A DNA stretch of 64,000 nt from Pseudescherichia sp031998825. GTDB lineage: Bacteria > Pseudomonadota > Gammaproteobacteria > Enterobacterales > Enterobacteriaceae. Below the pieces are notes generated by a model that was not told the origin of the DNA, did not search any database, and saw nothing but the letters and a program-made list of their open reading frames with translations. The translations under genes and the position numbers were made by a program. Of this stretch, positions 16,325 through 23,846 are shown one piece after another. Location: contig NZ_DAMACX010000001.1 of NCBI RefSeq assembly GCF_031998825.1, positions 124,001 to 188,000 of the forward strand, given 5' to 3'. Positions within the stretch are counted from its first letter, which is position 1, and every line of letters begins with the position of its first letter.

Positions 16325-17695
16325 TTATTTCAGCTCATCAACCATGGTAATGGCCCGACCGATATAGTTGGCAGGGGTCATGGCTTTGAGGCGGGTTTTC
16401 TCCTCTTCCGGCAGCGCAAGGCTATCGATAAACTGCTTCATACCTTCAGCGTCGACGCGTTTGCCGCGAGTCAGCTCTTTCAGTTTCTCGTACGGCTTTT
16501 CGATACCGTAGCGGCGCATCACCGTCTGGATCGGCTCCGCCAGCACTTCCCAGTTGTGATCCAGCTCGTCGAGCAGACGATCGCGGTTCACTTCCAGCTT
16601 GCTCACGCCTTTCAGCGTCGACTGGTAGGCGATCAGCGCGTAGCCGATGCCGACGCCGAGGTTACGCAGCACCGTGGAGTCGGTGAGGTCGCGCTGCCAG
16701 CGGGAGACCGGCAGCTTAGCCGCCAGGTGCTGCAGCACCGCGTTAGAGAGGCCCAGGTTGCCTTCGGAGTTTTCGAAGTCAATCGGGTTAACCTTGTGCG
16801 GCATAGTCGAGGAGCCAATCTCACCGGCGATCGTCTTCTGCTTGAAGTGGTTCAGGGCGATGTAGCCCCAGACGTCGCGGTCGAAGTCGATCAGAATGGT
16901 GTTAAAGCGTGCCATGCAGTCAAACAGCTCGGCAATATAGTCGTGCGGTTCAATCTGGGTGGTGTACGGGTTCCACTGGATGCCCAGAGAGGTGACAAAC
17001 TCCTCGCTGAACTGGTGCCAGTCCACTTTCGGGTAGGCCGCGATGTGGGCGTTATAGTTACCTACCGCGCCGTTGATTTTACCGAGGATCTCCACCTGGG
17101 CGAGCTGGCGGAACTGACGCTCCATGCGGTAGGCCACGTTGGCCATCTCTTTACCCATGGTTGACGGCGTGGCCGGCTGGCCGTGAGTGCGGGAGAGCAG
17201 GGGGATATCGCGATACTGCACCGCCAGATCTTTTACCGCATCGATAATCTTGCGCCAGTAGGGCAGAACCACCTCTTCCCGCGCGGTATGCAGCATCAGG
17301 GCGTGGGAGAGGTTGTTGATATCTTCTGAGGTGCAGGCAAAGTGAATGAACTCAGAGACCGCGTGCAGGGCCGGAACGTCGGCTACTTTCTCTTTCAGAA
17401 AATACTCGACCGCTTTCACGTCATGGTTGGTGGTGCGCTCAATAGTTTTGATACGCGCGGCGTCTTCTTCGCTGAATTCCGCAACAATCTTATCGAGGTA
17501 ACCGTTTGCGTCGGCAGCAAAAGCAGGAACTTCCTTGATAGCTGCATGTGCCGCCAGCTTTTGCAGCCAGCGTACTTCTACCTGAACACGAAACTTCAGC
17601 AGGCCGTATTCGCTGAAGATCTCGCGCAGCGCGCTGACTTTATCGCCGTAGCGTCCATCGACAGGGGAAACGGCGGTCAGTGAGGATAATTCCAT
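16325..17695 (-). CDS. purB: Adenylosuccinate lyase
   Basis: 456 residues, equal to E. coli PurB. It cleaves SAICAR to AICAR and adenylosuccinate to AMP, releasing fumarate. The superfamily signature GSSTMPHKVNPIDFEN is near 295-310 and a catalytic His is in SRTHGQPATPSTMG near 171. The start at MELSSLTAVSPVDGR fits the family. The longer reading frame upstream by 33 bp is not needed. It sits 20 bp downstream of hflD, in the usual mnmA-hflD-purB order. Confidence 0.97.
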   Translation of the reverse strand: MELSSLTAVSPVDGRYGDKVSALREIFSEYGLLKFRVQVEVRWLQKLAAHAAIKEVPAFAADANGYLDKIVAEFSEEDAARIKTIERTTNHDVKAVEYFLKEKVADVPALHAVSEFIHFACTSEDINNLSHALMLHTAREEVVLPYWRKIIDAVKDLAVQYRDIPLLSRTHGQPATPSTMGKEMANVAYRMERQFRQLAQVEILGKINGAVGNYNAHIAAYPKVDWHQFSEEFVTSLGIQWNPYTTQIEPHDYIAELFDCMARFNTILIDFDRDVWGYIALNHFKQKTIAGEIGSSTMPHKVNPIDFENSEGNLGLSNAVLQHLAAKLPVSRWQRDLTDSTVLRNLGVGIGYALIAYQSTLKGVSKLEVNRDRLLDELDHNWEVLAEPIQTVMRRYGIEKPYEKLKELTRGKRVDAEGMKQFIDSLALPEEEKTRLKAMTPANYIGRAITMVDELK

Positions 17696-17714
17696 AAGAC
17701 AAAACTCCGGGACG

Positions 17715-18344
17715 TTAACAATGGGCAAGAATTTGTTTCGCCTGCGTGGACAGACGATTACGGGAAAACATCAGCTGCAGACGGCCACCGCCGACCTGGT
17801 GCCAGAGCACGGCGGCGCGGATGCCAGCGAGCAGCGAGGCGCGAACTTTAGCCTGCACCTGGGCGCTTTGCAGCACCGCCGGGGTGCCGGTTACCTGAAT
17901 ACGCGGACCCAGGGGGCTTATGACATCAACATAGATCGCGGCCATCGCGCTTAGCAGGGTGTCGGAGTGCAGGTCGAAGTGCTCAAGCTGGCGCTGTAGC
18001 CCGGCGATGCGGCTTCCCAGCTCATTCATTGCGCCTTTACCTGCGGCGAGCTTACGCTCCAGCACCATCAGGCTTAAGGTGTAGCGGGTCAGCTCGGCGT
18101 TCAGCCCCTGGCGGCTGCTGGCGTTGAGCACGCCGAGCAGAGTTTCAAGCCCCATGCGCAGGTTAGCTTCACTCCCGCCAAATACCGCCAGCGTTGAGTC
18201 CGGGTTCTGGTCAATCACGCTGTTCAGCGAGACATGCAGCGCGTCGGAATCGCAGGTGCCCTGGTGCGCCAGCTGCTGCACCAGGCGGGCCGACTGGCAG
18301 ATCCCTGCCAGCGCGATGGTGATATCATAATAGTTCTTCGCCAC
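17715..18344 (-). CDS. hflD: High-frequency lysogenisation protein HflD
   Basis: 209 residues beginning at GTG with VAKNYYDITIALAGICQSAR, which aligns with E. coli HflD from its first residue (213 aa there). Key block: VFGGSEANLRMGLETLLGVLNASS near 54-77. It is a peripheral inner-membrane protein that affects lambda CII stability, and its cellular role is unclear. The C-terminus ends ILAHC, a few residues shorter than the E. coli protein. An open frame extends 62 codons upstream but shows no family match, so GTG at 18344 is preferred. Confidence 0.92.
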   Translation of the reverse strand: MAKNYYDITIALAGICQSARLVQQLAHQGTCDSDALHVSLNSVIDQNPDSTLAVFGGSEANLRMGLETLLGVLNASSRQGLNAELTRYTLSLMVLERKLAAGKGAMNELGSRIAGLQRQLEHFDLHSDTLLSAMAAIYVDVISPLGPRIQVTGTPAVLQSAQVQAKVRASLLAGIRAAVLWHQVGGGRLQLMFSRNRLSTQAKQILAHC

Positions 18345-18396
18345 ACTCACTCCTTGTTTCCCCGCCGCCTTACATGCAACGGGGAGAATGTCTACG

Positions 18397-19503
18397 TTAA
18401 ACCGGCAGCGGCAGACGCTGCTCAATAATGCCGCCGCCCAGGCAAACCTCACCGCTGTAGAAGACAGCGGACTGGCCCGGCGTGACGGCCGCCACCGGCT
18501 CGTCAAAACGAACCTCGATACGCTCGTCATCCAGCGCGGTGACCGTGCAGGGAATATCGGTCTGGCGATAGCGCGTTTTCACCGTGCAGTGCAGCGTGCC
18601 GGTAAAGGTTTCGCGATCGACCCAGTGCAGCTGCTGGGCAATCAGGCCCACTGACATCAGACGCGGGTGATCGTGACCCTGAGCGACGATCAGGATATTA
18701 TTTTCAACGTCTTTATCGACCACGTACCACGGATCTTCGCTGCCCTCTTTGGTGCCGCCAATGCCAAGGCCTTTACGCTGGCCGAGGGTGTGATACATCA
18801 GCCCCTGGTGCTCGCCAATCTCGTCGCCGTCAACGGTGATGATTTTACCCGGCTGGGCAGGCAGGTAGCGCCCCAGGAACTCGCGGAATTTACGCTCGCC
18901 GATAAAGCAGATCCCGGTGGAGTCTTTCTTCTTGGCGGTAATCAGACCCAGCTCTTCAGCAATTTTACGCACCTCGGGCTTCTCCAGCTCGCCGACCGGG
19001 AAGAGGCTCTGGGCGATCTGCTCGTGGCCGAGGGTATAGAGGAAGTAGCTCTGGTCTTTGTTGCCGTCCAGCCCGCGCAGCAGGCGGCTTTTGCCGTCAA
19101 CGTCCGCCCGGCGCACGTAGTGGCCGGTGGCGATGTAGTCCGCGCCGAGATCTTCGGCGGCGAACTCGAGGAAGGCTTTGAATTTGATCTCTTTGTTGCA
19201 GAGGATATCCGGGTTTGGCGTGCGTCCGGCCTTGTACTCTTCGAGGAAGTGCTCAAAGACGTTATCCCAGTACTCTGCGGCAAAGTTAACGGTGTGCAGC
19301 TCAATGCCGAGCTTGTCGCACACCGCTTGCGCATCGGCAAGATCGGCGGCGGCGGTGCAGTATTCCTCGCCGTCATCCTCTTCCCAGTTCTTCATGAACA
19401 GGCCTTCCACCTTATAGCCCTGCTGTTGCAGCAGGTAGGCAGAGACGGAAGAGTCGACACCGCCGGACATCCCGACGATCACTTTTTTTGGGCTTTCAGA
19501 CAT
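18397..19503 (-). CDS. mnmA: tRNA-specific 2-thiouridylase
   Basis: 368 residues, equal to E. coli MnmA. It uses ATP and sulfur from the Tus relay to make 2-thiouridine at the wobble position of tRNAs for Lys, Glu and Gln. The PP-loop is GMSGGVDSSVSAYLL near 11-25. Catalytic Cys residues are in NPDILCNKEIKF near 102 and STGICFIGERKF near 199. Upstream of hflD in the same orientation. Confidence 0.97.
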   Translation of the reverse strand: MSESPKKVIVGMSGGVDSSVSAYLLQQQGYKVEGLFMKNWEEDDGEEYCTAAADLADAQAVCDKLGIELHTVNFAAEYWDNVFEHFLEEYKAGRTPNPDILCNKEIKFKAFLEFAAEDLGADYIATGHYVRRADVDGKSRLLRGLDGNKDQSYFLYTLGHEQIAQSLFPVGELEKPEVRKIAEELGLITAKKKDSTGICFIGERKFREFLGRYLPAQPGKIITVDGDEIGEHQGLMYHTLGQRKGLGIGGTKEGSEDPWYVVDKDVENNILIVAQGHDHPRLMSVGLIAQQLHWVDRETFTGTLHCTVKTRYRQTDIPCTVTALDDERIEVRFDEPVAAVTPGQSAVFYSGEVCLGGGIIEQRLPLPV

Positions 19504-19558
19504 AGAATACTCGCGACATTAAACTTCAAGGCGGCGTATTCTATCACGCAAGCGCGCC

Positions 19559-20017
19559 TCAGGCATCACTTGTAAAAGGCCAGTTAAATTCGCCGATCAG
19601 CGCCAGAGGATAGCGCTGTCCGCTCTGGTAGCAGCGGATACTCTCCGCCACCAGCGGCGAGCGCAGGTTGGAGGCGGTTAAAATCTCATCGGCGCTGACC
19701 CACAGACAGCGATCGATATCGCCATCGTTAGGCCAGGTAGCGCACGTTTCGTTAAGCTCGATAGCAAACAGAAAGCGCAGGAAGGGAGTATTATCCGGGG
19801 CAATCCACTGGTGCATGCGGATAAAGTGCTGGGGTACGGCATCGATGCCGGTCTCTTCCCACAGCTCGCGTGCGGCGGCCTGTACCAGCGTTTCATTTGC
19901 TTCCAGGTGTCCGGCAGGCTGGTTCCAAAGCGCCTTGTCGTTAATGGTCTCTTCAACCACGAGAAACTTGCCCTGGGCATGCACTACGCAGGCAACGGTT
20001 ACGTGCGGTTTAAACAT
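19559..20017 (-). CDS. nudJ: Phosphatase NudJ (Nudix hydrolase)
   Basis: 152 residues. The Nudix box is GHLEANETLVQAAARELWEETGI near 37-59, with all conserved Glu and Arg residues. NudJ hydrolyses thiamin pyrimidine pyrophosphate and nucleoside triphosphates in E. coli. The start MFKPHVTVACVVHAQGKF is the family start. A longer frame upstream by 12 codons was rejected. It is 10 bp downstream of rluE, likely one transcript. Confidence 0.95.
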   Translation of the reverse strand: MFKPHVTVACVVHAQGKFLVVEETINDKALWNQPAGHLEANETLVQAAARELWEETGIDAVPQHFIRMHQWIAPDNTPFLRFLFAIELNETCATWPNDGDIDRCLWVSADEILTASNLRSPLVAESIRCYQSGQRYPLALIGEFNWPFTSDA

Positions 20018-20027
20018 ACTCTCTTCC

Positions 20028-20688
20028 TTATTCAGCAATATCTCGCCACTCACCGTTAGCGAGATTTTCCAGCGTGTAATTCCCCATAGCGTAACGGATT
20101 AGGCGCAGCGTGGGAAAACCAACGTGTGCGGTCATGCGTCTGACCTGGCGGTTACGCCCTTCATAGAGGGTGATTTTCAGCCAGGCGGTAGGAATAGATT
20201 TACGCTCGCGGATCGGCGGGTTGCGNNNNNNNNNNCCAGAGCCACGCTGGCTCGCTGACCAACTCGACGCCTGCGGGCAGGGTAGGGCCATCGTTGAGCG
20301 TCACCCCGTTACGCAGCGCCGTCAGCGCCTCCTCGCCAGGTTCGCCCTCAACCTGAACGTAGTAGATCTTCCCGGTGCGCTTACCCGGCTGCGTCAGCCG
20401 CGCCTGCAATGCGCCATCGTTGGTCAGAACCAGCAACCCTTCGCTGTCACGATCGAGACGGCCTGCGGCGTAGACGCCAGCTACGGGGATAAAATCTTTC
20501 AACGTGCTGCGGCCGGCCTCGTCGGTAAACTGCGGCAACACATCGTAGGGTTTATTGAACAAAATCACACGTTTTGGGTGGTTTTTGCCGTTACGTTGAG
20601 TGGGTTGTTGTGAGCTGAATCGCTTAACCCGGTGATCTGTAAAAGAAGTTTTGCGCATGGTATTTTCAGATGTTAGCAATTGCCGCAT
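20028..20688 (-). CDS. rluE: 23S rRNA pseudouridine(2457) synthase, interrupted by an assembly gap
   Basis: RluE isomerises U2457 in 23S rRNA. The N-terminal part from MRQLLTSENTMRKTSF carries the catalytic Asp in AAGRLDRDSEGLLVL. The C-terminal part resumes with NPPIRERKSIPTAWLKITLYE and ends GEWRDIAE. Between W of EPAWLW and R of RNPPIRE lie ten N bases on the minus strand. In E. coli the same junction reads WPRNP, so only one codon is expected. Ten bases would break the frame, but an N run of ten is more likely a gap of arbitrary size. The gene is probably intact. Confidence 0.9.
20226..20235. other. Run of ten N bases (assembly gap) inside rluE
   Basis: Ten undetermined bases. From the homologous protein junction only three bases (one proline codon) should be missing, so the stated length is probably a placeholder. 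Any frameshift deduced here is an artefact until resequenced. Confidence 0.9.
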
Positions 20689-20808
20689 TATAGCGGAATA
20701 ACTTGCGCCTTTCATGCTAGCCGACAATCAGTTAGTATTGACAGGCCCATTACAATTTATTAACAAAACAGCAGAACGAAAACACGCTCGAACTCGAAGG
20801 AGAGGTGA

Positions 20809-22059
20809 ATGGAAAGCAAAGTAGTTGTTCCGGCGGAAGGTAGTAAGATCACCCTGCAAGACGGCAAGCTGAACGTGCCTAACAATCCGATCATCCCGTT
20901 TATCGAAGGTGATGGTATCGGTGTGGACGTCACGCCGCCGATGATCAAGGTGGTCGATGCCGCCGTGCAAAAGGCCTACAACGGTGAGCGTAAAATTTCC
21001 TGGATGGAAATTTATACCGGTGAGAAATCGACCCAGGTGTATGGCCAGGATGTCTGGCTGCCGACTGAGACCCTGGATCTGATCCGTGAGTATCGTGTAG
21101 CAATCAAAGGTCCGTTGACGACTCCAGTCGGCGGCGGTATTCGTTCCCTGAACGTTGCCCTGCGCCAGGAGCTTGACCTTTACGTCTGCCTGCGTCCGGT
21201 ACGTTACTATCAGGGTACGCCAAGCCCGGTTAAACACCCGGAGCTGACCGACATGGTGATCTTCCGTGAAAACTCAGAAGACATCTATGCGGGTATTGAG
21301 TGGAAAGCCGACAGCGCTGACGCTGAGAAAGTGATCAAATTCCTGCGCGAAGAGATGGGCGTGAAGAAAATTCGCTTCCCGGAACATTGCGGTATCGGCA
21401 TCAAGCCGTGCTCGGAAGAGGGTACCAAGCGTCTGGTGCGTGCAGCCATTGAGTATGCGATCACCAACGACCGTGACTCCGTGACCCTGGTGCACAAAGG
21501 CAACATCATGAAGTTCACCGAAGGTGCATTCAAAGACTGGGGCTACCAGCTGGCCCAGGAAGAGTTCGGCGGTGAACTGATCGACGGCGGCCCGTGGCAG
21601 AAGATCAAAAACCCGAACACCGGCAAAGAGATCATCATTAAAGATGTGATCGCCGATGCGTTCCTGCAGCAGATCCTGCTGCGTCCGGCCGAGTACGACG
21701 TTATTGCCTGTATGAACCTGAACGGTGACTATATCTCCGACGCCCTGGCAGCTCAGGTTGGCGGGATCGGTATCGCACCGGGTGCGAACATTGGCGACGA
21801 GTGCGCGCTGTTCGAAGCAACCCATGGTACTGCACCGAAATACGCAGGCCAGGACAAGGTCAACCCAGGCTCGATCATCCTCTCCGCTGAGATGATGCTC
21901 CGCCACATGGAGTGGTTCGAAGCCGCAGACCTGATCGTTAAAGGCATGGAAGGCGCGATTAACAACAAAACCGTGACCTATGACTTTGAACGTCTGATGG
22001 ACGGCGCTAAGCTGCTGAAATGTTCAGAGTTTGGTGACGCGATCATCGAAAACATGTAA
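20809..22059 (+). CDS. icd: Isocitrate dehydrogenase (NADP+)
   Basis: 416 residues, equal to E. coli Icd, the TCA-cycle enzyme converting isocitrate to 2-oxoglutarate. The active-site Ser113 region PVGGGIRSLNVALRQ, which is the AceK phosphorylation site, and NGDYISDALAAQVGGIGIAPGANIGD are intact. AGGAGAGGTGA is the ribosome site. The 3' end is complete, so the mobile DNA found just downstream has not damaged it. icd is a known landing site for e14 and phage 21. Confidence 0.98.
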   Translation: MESKVVVPAEGSKITLQDGKLNVPNNPIIPFIEGDGIGVDVTPPMIKVVDAAVQKAYNGERKISWMEIYTGEKSTQVYGQDVWLPTETLDLIREYRVAIKGPLTTPVGGGIRSLNVALRQELDLYVCLRPVRYYQGTPSPVKHPELTDMVIFRENSEDIYAGIEWKADSADAEKVIKFLREEMGVKKIRFPEHCGIGIKPCSEEGTKRLVRAAIEYAITNDRDSVTLVHKGNIMKFTEGAFKDWGYQLAQEEFGGELIDGGPWQKIKNPNTGKEIIIKDVIADAFLQQILLRPAEYDVIACMNLNGDYISDALAAQVGGIGIAPGANIGDECALFEATHGTAPKYAGQDKVNPGSIILSAEMMLRHMEWFEAADLIVKGMEGAINNKTVTYDFERLMDGAKLLKCSEFGDAIIENM

Positions 22060-22082
22060 TCCATTTTCTGGATTAGATGACA

Positions 22083-22110
22083 ACGGGAGCCAGTGTGCTC
22101 CCGTTTTTTA
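22083..22110 (+). terminator. Rho-independent terminator of icd
   Basis: ACGGGAGC (22083-22090) pairs with GCTCCCGT (22097-22104) around a 6-base loop, followed by six T. Its right half is duplicated at 23823, and a similar hairpin occurs at 39803. Confidence 0.9.
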
Positions 22111-22120
22111 TGGCCGCTAA
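22097..22120. repeat. 24-bp direct repeat, left copy (putative attL)
   Basis: A 24-base sequence beginning GCTCCCGTTTTTTATGG is repeated exactly at 23823-23846. A chance match of this length in the window is very unlikely. The copies bracket prophage gene fragments, and the integrase remnant ends 50 bp inside the left copy, the usual place of attL beside int. I infer they are attachment-site cores. Confidence 0.7.
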
Positions 22121-22169
22121 AATATCTTCCCCAAAACTTTCTCCAAAATGCTTTTACAAAAACCCCTTC

Positions 22170-22366
22170 TCATGAATTCGTTTTCGCGCTTACAACAACC
22201 CAGTCTTTCCGCGCTCATTTTTTTAGACTTATGGCCCAGCAATTTTTGCGTATCTAACCCTTGTTTACGGTAAAGACGTTCCGACAGGGAGCATTGTTCA
22301 TGAAAAGTCGGCGCATTGTCTTTCTCCCATTTAATTCCGCACTTAACCCTTGCCTTTTTAAAAGTA
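22170..22366 (-). pseudogene. Phage tyrosine-integrase C-terminal remnant
   Basis: Reading the minus strand gives FKKARVKCGIKWEKDNAPTF, then HEQCSLSERLYRKQG and LDTQKLLGHKSKKM, a clear lambdoid integrase C-terminus. After MSA the frame is broken: the expected tail DWVVVSAKTNS followed by a stop at 22170-22172 is in a second frame. The HEIR/HELR box reads HEQC, so the catalytic Arg is lost, and the segment that should carry the catalytic Tyr is deleted. The 5' part is missing and joins the Q remnant near 22366. The gene is not functional. Confidence 0.85.
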
Positions 22367-22645
22367 GAAGTCAGAGAACTAGTAGAAAACCACCCTAGTG
22401 TAAAAGGTGTTCAGGCAACAATACGCGATGAGGTTGCTGAAGAAAAGTGTATGTATTGCAATGGAAAAGGTTATGCCCGTCTACCAACTACACTGATAAG
22501 TCGCCAGATCAGCATATTGGTACCCACCCTGACCAGTTATCAATGGTACAACGGCTACGTCGACATTATTGATCAGCTTTTGACTAAATGCTGGCAGGAA
22601 GAGTCTTTTGCTGAAAACAAGTTGCGGCAAATCACAGCCGAGTAA
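22367..22645 (+). pseudogene. Lambdoid antiterminator Q, C-terminal remnant
   Basis: The frame ending at 22645 encodes KCMYCNGKGYARLPTT, then ILVPTLTSYQWYN and CWQEESFAENKLRQITAE. The Cys-x-x-Cys-x-Gly-x-Gly zinc motif and the IADN/FAEN-type tail match the Q antiterminator family of Shiga-toxin and related lambdoid phages. Only about 90 residues of about 200 or more remain. An ATG at 22316 opens the frame, but the first residues are antisense to the integrase remnant, so they are not real Q sequence. Probably not functional. Confidence 0.8.
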
Positions 22646-22676
22646 ATACAAAAAGCCACATTCGTGGCTTTCTTTT

Positions 22677-23027
22677 TTAAATCGCTATGATTCTTTTAAA
22701 CAAAAGATTCTGTATATCTTGTCTTTTGCTCAAGAATGCATGGGCAGTAACTAAGTTAGCTTCTTCATCATAGGTGTACAAAACTCGATACCCATCGTTA
22801 GTTATGCATTCGCGGTATCTTACACACCCTAATTTTTCCAACTCTGGCGAAACGCGGCATCCACATGGAAATACTTCGATTCTACCTTCGAACTCGTCTA
22901 ACTGCTTATCAGCGAAAGCCTTAGGGTTTGTAATGCTTTCAGCTAAAAACTCGACCACGTCAATGAGAGTAAAACGAAATGATTCTGTATAGTTTACACT
23001 CACGGTACTGCTTTTTTGATTGGACAT
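22677..23027 (-). CDS. RelE/ParE-superfamily toxin
   Basis: 116 residues, a small basic protein with the RelE/ParE-like end GYRVLYTYDEEANLVTAHAF followed by LSKRQDIQNLL. It lies 23 bp downstream of a Phd/YefM antitoxin gene on the same strand, the standard order for type II systems. RelE-type members cleave mRNA on the ribosome and ParE-type members poison gyrase. The sequence does not tell which. AT-richer than its surroundings, it lies within a prophage remnant, so it is probably a phage-borne stability gene. The frame looks complete. Confidence 0.8.
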   Translation of the reverse strand: MSNQKSSTVSVNYTESFRFTLIDVVEFLAESITNPKAFADKQLDEFEGRIEVFPCGCRVSPELEKLGCVRYRECITNDGYRVLYTYDEEANLVTAHAFLSKRQDIQNLLFKRIIAI

Positions 23028-23050
23028 AATGTCCTCCAGATATTAACAAG

Positions 23051-23278
23051 TTAAATACTTGCCAATAACTGGTCACGTGTATACGTGCGTCCTTCTTTTA
23101 GGTCTTTTTCAGAAAGGGTTAAAAGCTTGAGCAAAGCAATAGCTTCGTCGCGCTGTCGTCTCTCTTCATAAGATTCGATTACGTACGCAGGTACACCATT
23201 TTGCGTGACCAGTATTGGCTCAGAAAGATCAAGCATCGCGGCATGCTTTTTTAAATAACTAATAGTTTCGACTTTCAT
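23051..23278 (-). CDS. Phd/YefM-family antitoxin
   Basis: 75 residues. The N-terminal MKVETISYLKKHAAMLDLSE and EPILVTQNGVPAYVIESYEE fit the Phd/YefM DNA-binding fold, and the C-terminal part should be the toxin-neutralising tail. First gene of the toxin-antitoxin operon. The pair should repress its own promoter in the AT-rich stretch above 23279. AGGAAAGACT precedes the ATG. Confidence 0.85.
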   Translation of the reverse strand: MKVETISYLKKHAAMLDLSEPILVTQNGVPAYVIESYEERRQRDEAIALLKLLTLSEKDLKEGRTYTRDQLLASI

Positions 23279-23580
23279 AGTCTTTCCTCTATTTTGTAAC
23301 CTCTATTTACGAAGCATCTCTTTAGAGAGTGTTCTCACTCCGTGTTGACGTTAAGTGGTCAACAAATCATCGGCACCGAAGCCGCTTATCATATAAACCA
23401 TCAAATTTTAGTACCCGCCCGCTAGCGAGTGTGCTCATTGAGCAAGACTAAATTTAGTCTTTATTTGGTCTTATGTCAACATAACTCTTCAGCTCATACA
23501 TAGTGAAAAATTTTTAGCCGCTCCTTGCTTGATATTTTCAAATTTTGTTGACATGGTAATCGTAAATGCTTGCTGCTACG
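23279..23580. promoter_or_regulatory. Upstream region of the toxin-antitoxin operon
   Basis: About 300 bp of AT-rich DNA with no supported gene. It should contain the leftward promoter of the antitoxin operon. I see small inverted repeats such as AGACTAAATTTAGTCT at 23446-23461, a palindrome that could be an autoregulatory operator or a hairpin. Confidence 0.4.
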
Positions 23581-23736
23581 TTCTCCAGGTCCACTCTGCT
23601 GCGTAAGCTCAACCGTGGCGCTCACAAGGGAGCGTGCGAGGAAATGCGCCGTTGGGTTTACGCTGGTGGTATGCGCTGGAAAGGGTGCAGAACCGGCGCG
23701 AGATGGAGCGCAGCTTGTGACTGGCAGAGGGGAAGA
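23581..23736 (+). pseudogene. Phage lysozyme (R endolysin) C-terminal remnant
   Basis: The translation FSRSTLLRKLNRGAHKGACE and MRRWVYAGGMRWKG match the C-terminal half of T4-like phage lysozymes (pattern STLL-K-N-G, GAC-RWVYAGG-KWKG). After WKG the frame slips: NRREMERSL continues in another frame, then CDWQRG in the first. The N-terminal catalytic Glu region is missing. Non-functional. Confidence 0.8.
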
Positions 23737-23822
23737 ATGACCTTTAGCATTCGAACGGTTCTACCGATCGCTCTCGTGGTCATTCTATTTGGTATTGGCT
23801 ATGACGAGTTAAGATGGATGGC
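23737..23822 (+). pseudogene. Rz spanin N-terminal remnant (probable)
   Basis: ATG right after the lysozyme remnant, reading MTFSIRTVLPIALVVILFGI, a membrane anchor like the start of an Rz inner-membrane spanin. R then Rz is the normal lysis-cassette order. It is cut at the right direct repeat after about 28 codons. The identity rests on position and the hydrophobic start only. Confidence 0.5.
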
Positions 23823-23846
23823 GCTCCCGTTTTTTATGGCCGCTAA
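23823..23846. repeat. 24-bp direct repeat, right copy (putative attR)
   Basis: Exact copy of 22097-22120. The last bases provide the TAG stop of the leftward CtaG-like gene, so before integration icd and that gene were convergent neighbours sharing one terminator. Confidence 0.7.

Noticed and set aside
18345..18530. Upstream extension of hflD by 62 codons
   Set aside because: The added sequence has no family similarity, contains the mnmA-hflD gap and lies before a GTG that aligns with the known start.
20028..20727. Frameshifted rluE pseudogene
   Set aside because: The break coincides with an N run whose length is probably arbitrary; the two halves rejoin perfectly with one codon.
22316..22366. 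ATG at 22316 as the true start of the Q-like protein
   Set aside because: These first residues are encoded antisense to the integrase remnant; the Q-like match starts only after the junction near 22366.
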